Assembly: GCA_907165065.1 (NCBI GenBank)
Contig: OU015540.1
Coordinates: 5,316,001 to 5,380,000 of the forward strand
Direction: 5' to 3'
DNA length: 64,000 nucleotides
From: Caprimulgus europaeus
Lineage: Eukaryota; Chordata; Aves; Caprimulgiformes; Caprimulgidae
Made by a program: the position numbers and the translations under genes. The notes below the pieces were generated by a model. That model made no database searches, was not told the origin of the DNA, and saw nothing but the letters and a program-made list of their open reading frames with translations. Below are positions 1 through 12,765 of the stretch, piece after piece (position 1 is the first letter of the stretch; each line of letters starts with the position of its first letter).

Positions 1-3000
1 AAAGGAGGGCAACAGGCAGGATGTCAAATTTTATCAGCTGGGTCCCGTTGAGAGCTGGTGCAGGATAGCTCTGCCGCCATCCCAGCAGCAGAGTCTGCAG
101 AGGCTATGCTGGCATTACTGCAGGGTCTCACTCGCGTCCCTGGGAGCAGCATTCGCACAGAAACTACTGCAGAAACCCAAAACTCAGCCGAGGACATGGG
201 AGACAGAAGCCTGGGCCCTGAAGGGACAAAGCTGGAGGACTGAAGAGGATGAATGGACTATCTGGCTACTCCAAATTTTCAGATCATCTTGACCTCCTCT
301 GGAGACACTCACCTCTCCAGCTCACAGGGAGGGAAAATTTTACTCTCATTCCTATTCCCAAGCTCCCCAGGGCGCTGGAGGAGTCCTTCACTGTTTTTAC
401 AGTTTGCATTGCTTCCTCTCTCCCTCTGCTTTCCTTTTCCTCTTCTCCATGACACGAAACTTAACTAAACCCAGGAGAGGGGGGAGGAGATGGGGGAACA
501 AGACACTAACTCTGTCTCAGTGTTTCTGTTGGATCCCCAGAGATACAGGCATGGATTTAAGCACCTTGCTGGGTGCAGGCAAAGGGAGATCTGGGGGATC
601 ACCCTTTGGGCCAGCCAGAGCTGCCTGAGTAATTTGTATCACTGTTCTTCACCTTTTCCATGGGACATTCTGGTCACCACATCTGAGCTCTGATGTGACT
701 ATGCATGGCAACCAGGACAGCTTGGAAGGATGTGTTTTTCTGGGATGGTTTCACTTGCACTTTCTCAGTGCTGGAGGTTGATATCAATAGTTTCTACCCT
801 TTCTGTTCTCTTGGGTAAGGTATTAGTATAGCAGGGGATTGCTGAAGAAACCCATAAGATGCTCTCAGTGAACTGCAGCTTGGCACTTAAAGCCCGTTCA
901 CAGCGTCGCCAGGCTGCTGCACCTCGCAGAGAAGCTGACAGCCATTTGGCCCATGTGATGGGAATTGAGCTGAGGATCTCCAAAACACAGGATAGCTTTA
1001 AAAAGCTGGTTAGCAGGGGGCTGTCATCATGACTCTGATCCCCGCGGGACACGTAATGTGGAGCAGCAGCATCCGTTCAGGCTGGGTTCAGCACCTAGCA
1101 AGGCTGCTGATTTTGGGGCAGGTATTGCACTCCTAAAACATACAAGGTGCCTCCTCAGTGGCTCATCTGCCAGCTTGGGGACAAGGGGACAGCACTCTTG
1201 GGAACAGCCAGCCATAAATCACAGGCAGTGGGAACAACAAAGGCACCTCCTTGGATGGGGTGAGGAGCAAGAAGCATCGCTCACGGCTGCCTGAATTTAT
1301 GGCACCCTCTGGCTCTTTTAGCAATGGATGCTTCCACATAGGACTCAAAGCAACAGCCTTAGAGGGGGAGATAAAAGGCTGGGAGAAAAGAAAGGATCAT
1401 CTTTTTTCTTCTCTTTCTTTTTTTTTTTTTTCAAATCAGCAGAGGGAGAGGAGGCACCATGGCAACCTCAACTCCTCAGGCGGGATGCTCAGTGGTGGAG
1501 ACCCCGTGCTGACCACCCTTCTGCTATGGCCCAGCCCTTGGCAAACTCCATTGCGAGGCCATCCCTGCCTCCACAGCCCTATGCACCATGCACCCATCCA
1601 CGATGTGTTCCCAAGGATGGGATCAGCCACGGCCTCGGCTCCTTGGTGCAGAGGAGGAGGTGGCAGGAAGGGAGGAGGAGGGTGACCCTGTTAACAAATC
1701 TCAGCTAAACAGGCTGCTTGGGGCTGTGCAGGCAGAGCCGATGCCCTCATTGATATTGAAATCAGGTGCAATCCATCACTCAGGGAACAGGCTCCTTTCT
1801 TGGGAAGCTGAAAAGAGCCACTCTCAAAGGGAGGGGGAAAAACTTGTCCAGGGGAAGGGCGAACCAAAAGCGTGGCAGGTGTGGTATGGAGAGGGAGGGA
1901 CGCTGTCCGCGCCAAACCGTGATTCATTGCCGAGCAATGCCGTGACATTGCCAGGGCGGGCGCAGAGTCCAGGCAACAAAGTGTCCCCTGGATGGTGGGA
2001 GGACAGTGGGCATGGGGACTTGTTGGGTTTTGGCAGGGTCTGGTGAAAATGCTGGCATTGCAGAGGGAGAACGGCTTTGCTTTGCACCCAAGCGTGGGAA
2101 AGTCCCTCCTGGAGGAGTTGGTATGACCAAGGCAGCAAGAGATGGCAGCTCGTGGGTGTTGGGAGAGGAGGTAGCATCAGGTGCAGACATGGGACATGTG
2201 TCTCCTGGGCCACCCCAACTCCTTTCACCTGTGACTGAGCTTCCGCTCTGGTGAGCAAAAATGCAACTTCGCACTTTCACCCATGGGTGCTGCAGGTCCC
2301 TGTGGGAGAGCACAAAGCTACTGCACAGGGCGAGTTATGATGAGCCTTTTCCCTCCTTATTTCAACCAGCATCCCTGTGGCTCTGGGGACCCAGGGCTGC
2401 CACCCACACTGGGGGTAACACCGAGACTCCCCTGGGGGCTGCCCAGGCAGGGATGGACACCAGACCACAAAGGCCCTTGAACCTGGGTTGCTCTCAGATC
2501 TGTAGGTGTAGCTCAGCATTCAAAAAAGAATAACAACCCAAAGTGAAACTGAGTTTGGTTTCCTGTGTCTCAGACCAACTTTCCACCAAGTTTGAGGGCC
2601 ACTGCTGGCTTCAGCACAGCCTGATGTGATGGGGACCACCTCCTGTGGAGTGGGTCACAAGAGCTGGGTCAATGGGAGGAGAGGGCATTGGGGATGGTGA
2701 CCAGACTTGTGAGCTCCTCAAAGCTGCCTCCCTACTGTGGACAGCCCGTGGGCTTAAGGCACCATCACTCCCACCCCACGGGGTCTTGTCTTTCACTGTA
2801 AGTACCAAGGGTCAGCCTGGAGTCATCCCGTCACAGCCAACGCTGTTCAAGCAGAATGATGCCAAATCCATCCCAGCATCGCAGCACTCAACCTCCAGCC
2901 TCAGCTCCCTGCACCTGGACACAATCACAGAGCCAGCAGAGAATGGGAAAAAGCCGTCGGATCCAGTTCACCAGCAGCTGCTGTTTATTTACCCAGGATT

Positions 3001-4639
3001 CTTCCTACTGAGGAAAGATGGATCGAGGGACGAAGCACTTCCCACCCCCTCAGGGCTGCCACTCTGGGGATGATGTGGGGTGTGGGGATGTCCTGGTGGG
3101 GTGTGACATCCTCAGCAGAGCTGCGAAAGGACTGTGGCAGGTTTAGCCTTTCCCAGAGCAGCGCCGGGGCCCGGGGGAAGCCCACATCTGTGTGCGGGGG
3201 AGCTGGGCCAGCGCCCGTGTCCTGCGGAGGCGGGTGGTGGAGGAAGCCAGCGCAGGGCTGCAGACCCACACTACCCTGCAGAGGTGGGGAGTGTTCGCAA
3301 AAATTGCATTCTTCTCTGCTTTTCTTTCTTTTTTTTTTTTTCTTCCTCCAAAAAAAGAAAACCATACAAGCTCTGGAGTTAATTAAGCAAAGGACAGAGT
3401 GGCTGGGATGTGCTGGGGTGCAGCTATGAGAGCAATTCTGCTCTGGCAGGAAAAGGGTTTTGCTTCTTGAAAACTTCCCCTCGCACGGTGTCATGCCTTG
3501 CATTGGCCGTGGGACGAGCCCTGGACATGGCAGGGTTGCTCCGTGGCCCCCATGGCATCACCCACATTCCCTCTGACGATCATCCCTGATGATGTGAGCA
3601 GGACTGAGCTCAGCTTCAGTGCTGCTGTAGGGTTTGTCAGTGCAGCACAGTGAGTTATAGCCAACATCAACTCTGCCAGCTCCTGGCCAAGTGGACTTGG
3701 GCATGACATGTCCTTGCTTTGTGCCTTAGTTTTCTCTCTGCCTTTTGCCTGCTCTGTATAAACTTGGAACAGTTTTTTGGCAGAGCAGCTCTGTACAGCA
3801 CCTTGCACCATTGTATGCTAGTGAGACTTGTAATGCTCCCACTTAAACTTATCATAACAATGAACTGAAAGGCACATGAGGCAGGAGCCCAACCAAGGGA
3901 ACCTCTTCTTCCGTTAGGGATTAGGGCACTTATCCCAGGGTATGGGCTCTGCCACACCAGAGCAGGCAGGCATCCCTCAGGGGAAGGAGAAACATCCCAG
4001 GCTGCATCTGTGTCATTGTGCTCAGCTGAATGATGGGAAGGGGAGCAAAGGGCAAAATCAAGTTTTCACCCTCAGCCTGGAGATTGGTTTCCCCTTATTG
4101 TAGTAGGAATAATTAAAAATTGTTAGCCACATTGTTCCTTTTCACCTTATAACCCACTTGCTGTATTTGATTCCCCAGTCTCCCCCTAATAATTACACGT
4201 CACAGTGTGTTTTTACAGTCCTGCACATTCCCTGTGACTGTGGGCTCTTTCTCATTGCCACCCTCCCTTTTCACTCTGCCATTTGCCAGTAGCACTTTGC
4301 CCACCTGCCTGAGCGAGGGTCCCTCATCCCCCAGCGTTGGGCTGGAAGGCCAAGGTAGGTCCCCATGGACCAACGTGGGGCAGTGATGGATGCTCACATT
4401 GTCCTAAATACCCAAGTGTAGGTATGGAGGGGGCAGAGCCACCTCCCTGTGATGCTCTCTTGAGGTTGCCAAGGAGATAATCAATCTTGGATTGGTTATT
4501 GCTGCTTTATTCCTTCCCACGTTGCTGGAGCTGGGTTTGCCTGGGCTCTGCCTTGGCAGCCCTGCTTTGCACTATAAGGACTCGGAGAGAAAAATGCAGC
4601 TAAAGCTGCTGTCTGGGGAAAGCACAGTCCTGGCCCTGG
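1..4639. other. Intergenic DNA, no gene seen
   Basis: Only scattered short frames with no recognisable protein features on either strand. Two pyrimidine/T tracts occur at 1399-1434 and 3317-3344. No transposon was recognised. Confidence 0.6.
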
Positions 4640-4985
4640 GGACCGGCAGCACGATCCAGGCGGGAAAACACGAGCATGGCTGGGATGAAGGCTGCCAGTC
4701 GAGTGGGGACCAGCCCTTTCGGCCGCGTTAGACAAATAAACAGAGAGCGGCGGGCTGGCGGGGGCTCGCAGGCAGTGACCAGTGGCGGTTTAACAGGTCA
4801 CCCGGCCCCCGCGGCTGCCATCTGCTCCTGCAACCTGCGGGTCCCCGGGGCTGCCGGGAGGTTGCGTCTGGGGGTCCCGAGGGGATGGGGATGGCGCGAC
4901 AGGGATGAGGAAGAGGAGGAGGAGGGAAAGCTGCTCCTGGCAGCTTTGGGAGCGGGGCTGGCGTGAGGCCGTGAGCGGGAGAAGG
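4640..4985. promoter_or_regulatory. CpG-rich patch without an associated gene
   Basis: Roughly thirty CpG dinucleotides by eye in 340 bases, far above the surrounding sequence. It is followed at 4990-5060 by AT-rich sequence holding a MEF2-like TTATTTTTAG. It may be an orphan CpG island: a promoter of a noncoding RNA, an enhancer or a distal alternative promoter. I see no coding exon or clear donor that settles it. Confidence 0.45.
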
Positions 4986-5729
4986 CATATTCTGGCAGAA
5001 TAATAATGAAAATAAAGCTCACTAGGCTTATTTTTAGCCCCGCTGATGATGCTGGGACTATTTAGAGACTGGCTGACACCGTGGTCTGGGGCTCTTTGAC
5101 AAGTCCCAGTTATCTTGTGTTTTGTCCTTCAATTGTAAAACTTGGTGGGAAAGAGAGAATAATTTCTGTGCGCTGGTCAAGGACCCCGTGCCTAGGATGC
5201 CTGAGCCCTTTGGTGTGGTAAATGATAAACACAAACAATGATTCACCAAGAATTTACTATGTCTGATACCAACTACCCAGCTGTTCAAACAGAGAGAAGG
5301 GAATCTGCAGGGATGACTGGTTAGTCTAAGAGTGAGATGGATGCAGGAACTGGGCAGGTAACTCATCAGACAAGCCAGATGTTTAAAGTCTTTTCCAAAC
5401 ATGCATGGACAATGTTAATGAATAAAAAAACCTTTGTGGAAATGAGATGAGGGTCAAAGAAGAAGAAGAGGTGAGACGGTCTTGCTATGGGCACATTGGA
5501 GAAGGAGATGGGGTAGCTGGATTTGAGTGGCAATGAGCAACTCATTAAACCAAATGTGCTCCCACGGGTGGATGAGGGACAACAGCAATGCTGCCCTTCT
5601 CACAGGGCACAGCCACCCCCCTGGGATGTGTCCCAGCTTTGCTGCACAGGGTCAGGAGGGACCTAGAGTCAACATGATGCATAACAAACCAGTAGCTCTT
5701 ACATTTCAGCCCGCACAGAAAAGCAACTT

Positions 5730-6140
5730 TTAAGGAAACTAACACAAACCATTTTTTTAATGGCTTTAAACCCTCCCTGCAAGAAGGTTTGACAGGGCAA
5801 ACACATGCAGACCCATAAATTAGCTGTAATAGCTGGAGCCCCATTGTGTAGGCAATGGCTCGCAGCACACAACAGCTACTCCCGGTTAACAATGCGAGGA
5901 AAGTCACTCTGCACATTTTTTATCCTTTGACACAAAGTGCAGCTGCAGGAATACCTCAAGCGGGATTTTAATAAAAGACAACCATGTTCTCGCGGCTCCG
6001 CGCGTTTGAGAACGAACCCGTGGAGATAACGGGCTCAGTCTCACAGTGATAAACATGTCAAGATAATTAAAATTATGTCTTTCTTCTAACGGAAAGGGCA
6101 AGATCCTCATCTGATGCAAACTATTGTAGCTCTGTACAGT
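5730..6140. promoter_or_regulatory. Candidate conserved noncoding element
   Basis: The block mixes TAAT-type homeobox cores (for example in 6061-6080), a TCF/LEF-like CCTTTGA at 5934-5940, forkhead-like TAAACA and an unexpectedly CpG-bearing stretch near 5990-6025. No reading frame of interest crosses it. The call is texture-based and needs alignment. Confidence 0.3.
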
Positions 6141-6819
6141 CAGTGGAGTCACTCCTGCTCACCCCACTGGAGACAGCCCACGGAATGAAATGGGATCCAA
6201 CAGCCAGGCTCTGCAAATGCAGCGTGGTCAGAGAGGTCACTGTCTGGTTCTGCGTGCCAAATTCTCATCTTTCCCTATCCAAAATAAATCTGGGATTTTT
6301 CTGTGTGTGTGCAAATGTCATTTAGGAGCTAAGCTGAAGGTAGACAAGCTGCCTGTGCCATAGAGGAGCCAGCTTTCAGGGCTGCAGGCAATGCAGAAAG
6401 GATTGGGTGTTAAGTGAAGAACCCAAATGAATTTCAAAATGGGAATGATGCCAAATTTGGCTGAGAGGCTGTTGGGAGCAGGGACAGCAGGAGATCAGGG
6501 TCACACACACACACTTGGGAAGGGCTGGGGGCAGCTTTCACTGTGATGAGAAACACCAAAAGTCCAAAAACAGCCTGGGCCAGGTTCCCAGAGGACTTTC
6601 AGGCAGGGAGAAGTGCTGGAAAATGGCAGCCTGAAGGAAAAAGTCTGGAGAAGCCTGAGGCAGCAGGAGGGGAGAGCAAGCAGGCAGGATCACGCTGCAG
6701 AGGAGGAGCGGGAGCGTGCACGGGGCCGGTGTCAGGGCTTGTCAGCAGAGAGGAGCAGAGCAAAGCTGCTATTGTGGAATAAAATATGCTGGAATGTGGA
6801 CACGCCTATTCCAGAATAA
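6141..6819. other. Intergenic DNA, no gene seen
   Basis: Nothing recognisable apart from a very short CA repeat near 6503-6514. Confidence 0.55.
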
Positions 6820-6960
6820 AGCTGCTTTTTCCTAATTTAACTTAATCCACTATTTGTTTTTATTATTTTTATCATCATCACATGCAGCTAATTTGGAAAA
6901 GCTGTTCCAATTAATTTCCCTGCATAGACAAGCAGTTACACGCTGGAAAGCCTTTGTCTG
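6820..6960. promoter_or_regulatory. Candidate AT-rich regulatory block
   Basis: A compact run of homeobox-like and POU/forkhead-like motifs (CTAATTTAACTTAATCC, GCTAATTTGG, CCAATTAATTTC) in a locally AT-rich block with no frame. Motif-level inference only. Confidence 0.25.
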
Positions 6961-9379
6961 TTCAGTGGCAGCCTGACCAGCAGCTCCTATTCATTTCAAA
7001 ACCAGCTCCTTTTTTTCTCCCCTCTGACCATTTTTTCTACTTTGTCTCATCAGACCATGAGGGGAACAGGAGAGGAAATTTCTCCTGGGACTGTGGAGCC
7101 TGGTAGCCCTGTTTACAGGAGGGAGAGAAGGAAAAAGTATGTTATTTAAAGGAAGGGAAGACAAGGACCTCAGGGGACCAAGAGTCCAGGACAATGGCCA
7201 AGGAGGCCATGATGGACCTCATGGATGGCCATGAGGGGTTTGGTGTGAGATAGTGTGTGCCATCCCCTCTCTTCAGACTATTTAAGCCTTGGGTATTGCA
7301 TGGACTGAGACCTCAGCAGGGGGGCAGGAGACTGGAGTGCACTGGGTTGTCCACATTAGAGAGATCCACAGTTTGAATCAGGGCCAGAACAACAGCTGTT
7401 GGTGGCACCAAGACTACACCCAGGATTGAGAAGCTCCTTTGGATGCATCCACGGTGCTGGACAGCGGGAACATCCCATGCTGTGAGTGCTGCGGTTGCTG
7501 CACAGCTCCTGATGAGGCAGAGCCAGCTCTCGTGGAGTCCAGATGTTGCAGAGGAAGCTGCTGAAGAATGATCCATCCTTTCCTTTGGCTCGGAGATGAA
7601 AGCAGCTCACAAGAGCTTGGGGCTATAAGCGAGTAACTGATTAACCAGCACTGCAGCCACCGGGCTCTGCAAACGCTGTGAGAGCTGTTGTGCTGTTTTT
7701 GCACAGCTCCTTCAACGGACCCTCTCCAGCTCTTGGCCAGAGTGAGCTGAGACTGAGGGGACCTGCACGTGGGAAAAAGCCAAGACACAAACCCCTGTCT
7801 CCAAGTTGATTTTCTCCCTTTGATTCTGCAGTCTTTTTTCCTTACACCCTTTTGCTTTGGAATTCCACCGTCTCCTCACTCTATCCCATGTGGTCTTGTC
7901 CTTTGGCACTTCAGAGACTTGGCTCAACCTCCTGCCTCTGGCAAATGTTGGGAGGCCACAGCTATGTGTTCATCTCCAAAAGCAACCTGAAAATGGTCCA
8001 GTCCATCGTCCCCTGTGGTCTGGGCAATGGAGCCAGTGCCAGCAGAAAGAGCCAAGCATATCCATTGTGGCAGGGAGGTCTTGAGATAGAGAGCCCGGGG
8101 GAGAAGGATGCAAGCCAAAGTCTCCTACCAGATATTGGGTGCACCTAAAGACATGGCAGTGGCTGAGACTGGAAGGAAGGACGGACAGATTGTCTCCCTT
8201 CCAGGCAATTCCTATGCTGTTTGTGGAATCACTTTCCCTTCCAAGGCTTGAGAGACACAATAAATGCCTTAAAAGCCCAGTACAGGACTATTTCAGTGCA
8301 CAGTGCCTCTCTTCCCTTCTCCCCGTCACACCTTTGAGGAGACTGTGTTCGGGTAAAGCTCATGGGTGGATTCCCCACACCGAGCCTCTGATGAATTGAA
8401 AAATAAAGTCTTCTGCCCCACCGGTGTATTTGGTCCCTCTCACCCAGTGCTTGCTGGAGCTGTATCTGCTAATAAAGCCTGGTACTTTGTAGGGACAGGC
8501 CCGCAAGAAAACAACAAACAGCTTCAGTAAAAGGGATGTGCTGCCAGCCCCCCTCCCTTCACCCACGAGTGTTTGTACAGTCCTGATTTCCGCCCAGAGA
8601 CTCTGATCTGCAAGTTGTATTCTCGACCATAAAACAGAGATTAGCTCTTATCTCTGGCAGGCAGCAATGTCAGGCACCAGCCCTCGCTCCAGAGCATTGG
8701 CAACTGAGGACCAAGCCCAGAACACGAAGATGAACTTGTTGGAAGAGGAGGAGGTAAACAACGTGGGGAAAAACAGTTGTGGGAGGTGAACCTGGAGGAT
8801 GGGATGATGCCAACCTGCCCTGGGCTGCAAGAGAGCCCTGAGCCCCAGTGCAGGGCGAGAGGCAGGGGAGGAAGCGGTGATTAGACACCAGCATCTACAA
8901 TCAAGAGGCAGGAAGCGTGATCACCGGGAAATATTCGCCTCTCACCGTGCACGATAAGCTGCTGAGTGCCCCACGGAGGAGGCACCAGCCCTTCTGTGCC
9001 CCCCTTGGCGGGGTGCCCAGCCATCAGTGTCCAAGCCCTGCACAGACAGGGAGCTTCTCCTCACCACTAAGCCACCGGGCAACATCTCCCCTGGTTTCAA
9101 GTGGCCACTAATTGCCAGGGCTCCTACAGAAATCCCCGTCCCTGTTGGCTTGCGCAAGGGGAGTCCCAGCTAGGAAGTGTCCCAGCATCAATCCTTCCCT
9201 TCCCTGGGCAGTGGGGAATTGTTGTACCTGGATGGAGGAGCTGTGTAGACAGGCAAAAACCTGAGGCTGGGTTGGAGTCTTACTCATAGCAAGATAAAGC
9301 CAGCTCTGGTATGTAGGGGTTTGGATTGATTCAGCAGTGGTGTTGGGGGGGAATATGCTTTGGTCATCAGACAGCTGCA
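6961..9379. other. Intergenic DNA, no gene seen
   Basis: Ordinary unique-looking sequence. Overlapping short frames around 7300-8270 on both strands have no domain-like features. Confidence 0.55.
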
Positions 9380-9592
9380 GAGGAGAAAGAACAAGAGAGA
9401 GAGAGAGAGTGAAAGAGAGGAGGAGGAGAGGATAAAAAAAAAAGAGAAAGAAAAAAATAACAAAATAAAAGAAAAAAGAAAAAGAAAAAAGAAAGAAAAA
9501 AGAAAAGAAAAATTTTTTTAAGAAAGGAGGAGAGGACAGGAGAGGAGAGGAAAAAGAAAAGAGAAAAGAAGGAAAGAAAAGAGAGAGAAAAC
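9380..9592. repeat. Long purine (GA/A-rich) low-complexity tract
   Basis: More than 210 bases almost purely A and G on the plus strand, from (GA)n through AAAAGAAAA-type repeats to GGAGAGG units, interrupted mainly by one AATTTTTTTAA near 9510. Such tracts are length-variable and can adopt triplex (H-DNA) structure. Confidence 0.9.
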
Positions 9593-12379
9593 CCCTTTAG
9601 AAAGCCTTAAACCTGCTTCTTTATCTCCCTAATCTGTATTTCCCCCCCGAAGCCTCTTTCTGTACAGGATGAAAGCAGATTTCTCCTCTTTATTTTCGTT
9701 TTCTGTGTCCTTTAGGAAGGCATTTGCTCGAGACTAATTGAATTTTCTGCCCGTGGAGAGAAAGACACGACACAGAGTGAGTTAAAGTCCGACACCAGGA
9801 CAGGGCGCAGGAGCCGTGTTAACTGGTGTGGGGGACAGCCCCTCACTTAACAAAAGTGTTTAATTCTGTCCCCTCTTGTTAAGAAGGGGTGGAAGGAGGG
9901 GATATTTATTCTGTTCCTTTCTCAAGGTTTTTCCTTTCGGGTCACAAAGTGCCCCCCACGCTCCTGGCCCCCCTCCTCTCCCCGCTTTTGTGGCAGCAGC
10001 AGCTGGTGGGTTGCAAAGGGGACAGGCTTTGTCTTTTGACACACTTGAACATTTCTGCACAGAGCTGGGGAAACCTTTCCCTTCCCCACCTCTCGCCTTT
10101 CCGGGTGAGGAGGAGGGAGTGAGGGGAAAGCTGCCGAGTTATGGCCGAGGGGATAAAATGGCACAAAGGGTTGGGGAGCTGCAGTGGATGAGGGATCAGG
10201 GCTGGGCTGTGCGGGGTTGCAGTGAGCAGATGGTGATGGGCACTGGGGAGGGGGTGGGATGGCCCTCAGTGCCGGGGAGTCTTGTATCGAACAACCAGTT
10301 GAAGGGAGAGAGGAAGAAAGCAATGCAAGAGGCGGCAATTTCATAAAGGAGAGTTCATGGGCTACCTTTTCCCAAATCCAACAAAGGAACCTCTTCTTTC
10401 CCCTTTGTCACCCTCCCAGGGGCAGGCTCCAGTTAATCTTCTGGCCACAACACGTAGAGGATTCACTTGGTTTGTGCTACAAATCCATAAAAAGAATTCC
10501 TTTTTCTGCAAGCAGCACCTTAAGTCCTTCATAAAGGGAGGGTTCTGCAAACCCTTCAGTCCCTCCACATCCCCTCCAGGGACAGGCCATCAGGGCTGAG
10601 CTCTAGGAATGGGTGCGATCCAGCCACGTTTGACACCAAGACTACTGCTAGATGTGAGGAACACCATGGTGTCACCTAGCAGCGGTGACCTGGAGCTGGA
10701 GCGAGATCAGGGTCCTCATAGGCATGAGCAGTGAGGTCAAGCACTCACTGGAGCTTGACCCCTGACCTAACCTTGCAGCAGTTAGTGTAACCTGCCCATG
10801 CCTGCCCCATACCATATGGGTTTACGGCCTGGGAATGGCCCCGGCGCTTTCTCTGTCTTAGGCAAAGTGAAAAGTAGAAATCTAAAACCCAGCTCTCTCA
10901 TGATCTCACAGCTTGAACTGAAGACTAGATCTCTCTACTGTCTTTTCCATCACCAAGCACCTCATATGAGACCCCCCAGTCCTGACACTGAGGCAAGACT
11001 ATGCCTTTGTTCTGCAGCCTAATTGGTGTTCCTGGGTGTTTATGTGCAGCTAATACCCACCAGCCTGTCTGGGGAGAAGGTCCTCCCTTCTCAGGCTGAA
11101 GGTGAGAGCCCATGTGGACACTAAAGGACAAGCCTCCAAACTTGGAGGCAGTTACCTCATTAAAGTCTATCCAATTCTCCCTTATACTGGTGTAAGCTGG
11201 CAGCTTCAGTGGGTGGACACTGGGATAAAACCAGTACGAGCTGAGTGAGTACAGAGACGTGAGTTTGAACCTTTGCACAGCACCGGACACTTGCACGAAG
11301 CTTTGGGAAACGCCTGCTTCCGCCGGAGCTTTCAGGAGAGTCCTTATGAGTGAAAAATAAATAGATACATTCATTATCTAAATTGTCTTATTTTTGTGGT
11401 GCCTCTTGAGTAAACCCACTTCTGAGGCTGTCCTAATTGCTTTGCAACAGAACAGAGATAAATATTTATCAAACAGCTGCATCAGGAAACCACAGCTCAG
11501 AGAACCGGTATCGGGCAATGTGTCTCGGGAAGGATGAGTCTGAGTGGTTTTATCTTGCTGACCTGCCAGGCTTCCTCCCTCGCACGAGGCAGAGCTTCAC
11601 CCAAGCCCAGACCCACGTGGCACTGCCCTAGTCCCATGCCATCACTTAGAGCTGGTCACACAGAGCCTTTGCAGGACTCTTCTTCATGCTGGAGTCCCCC
11701 ATTCCCCCTCCCATTGACCTGCTGGTTTTTGACACCTTTTCTTCCTCTGACTTCATGGCCTCGCTTGCTTTCTATTAAAAACCCCAGAGATGTGGCCTAT
11801 ATTTCTCTGGGAGCCCCAGTGCTAAAAGAGGCCCACATGCAAATATTTAGCCACACTATTATTAGCATTGGAACATCCTACCAGATGGCAACGTTTCTAG
11901 GTCTTGCTGTGCAAAACTGGCTCTTCAGAGTAAAACAGGCTGGGATGGAGGCCCAGAACACCCGTCGCTCCCTGAGATCCCAGACCAAGGCAGTGGGACA
12001 CATGGGACAAAGGTTTTCTAGCATCTTGCACATATGGGACATCCCCTCAGCAAGCCACATTTCATCTAAAAAGAGAGGAAATGATGCCAACAACCAAATT
12101 CTGAGGTTCAGCGTGTCAGATTAGAGAGCTGGCTTGCATGTGTTTGCAGCATGGGTGTGCAGGTATTCCCTTGCTCAGGGTGTACTGATCCCTCAGCAGA
12201 GAGAAGGTGTTTTACACTGACCACAATCCATCGTGTGCTGTCCATGGCTGTGGAGGGCAGAAACCTCTCTGTTAACATTAACATCAGCATTAAGCAGCGC
12301 CAAGAGTAAAGAGCAGAATTTCTTCTGCTTCAGTTTGTGCCCATCCTCTAAATAACTTCTCCTCCCAGGAGCACTCTCT
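9593..12379. other. Intergenic DNA, no gene seen
   Basis: No supported gene. It contains the nuclear-receptor half-site cluster at 10686-10768, listed separately. Confidence 0.55.
10686..10768. promoter_or_regulatory. Cluster of AGGTCA half-sites including a DR1
   Basis: TGACCT lies at 10686-10691, AGGTCA at 10734-10739, and TGACCCCTGACCT at 10756-10768, which on the minus strand reads AGGTCA-G-GGGTCA, a direct repeat spaced by one base (the PPAR/RXR, HNF4 or COUP-TF pattern). Four half-sites within 83 bases are seen; function is inferred. Confidence 0.3.
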
Positions 12380-12765
12380 CAAGCTAGAAATGCCCAAAGA
12401 GATTATTTTAATACCAAGCACGAGCCAGCTGAAATGCCGGTCTAAACTTCAGATGGATGACGTTCCCGTTTAATTGGGAGCGGGTGTTTTTTTTGACTCA
12501 TGCGAAGGGCATGCTATGTTTATAATGAGCTGATTTCAGATCACAGCCTCCTTATGTTAGGCTCTGCTCATACATCTAATGAAAGCCAGGTCCTGCCTAG
12601 AAGCCCATACAACTGGCAGAGAGTTAGGAAGAACATTTAGAAGCATCTCACCCAGGGGCTTTGTGAGGTTGCCCGACAGGGTCTATTTTTTCCATCCTCA
12701 CTCATGTCGGAGAAGTTAAATATTTACTGGAGCCATTAAATATTTATGCTAAGCTGCTCCTCCCG
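12380..12765. promoter_or_regulatory. Candidate conserved noncoding element
   Basis: AT-rich sequence with repeated TAAATATTTA-type cores (12716-12750), TGACTCATGC (AP-1/MAF half-site-like) near 12495 and TTTAATTGGG. No frame crosses it. Texture-based call. Confidence 0.28.
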
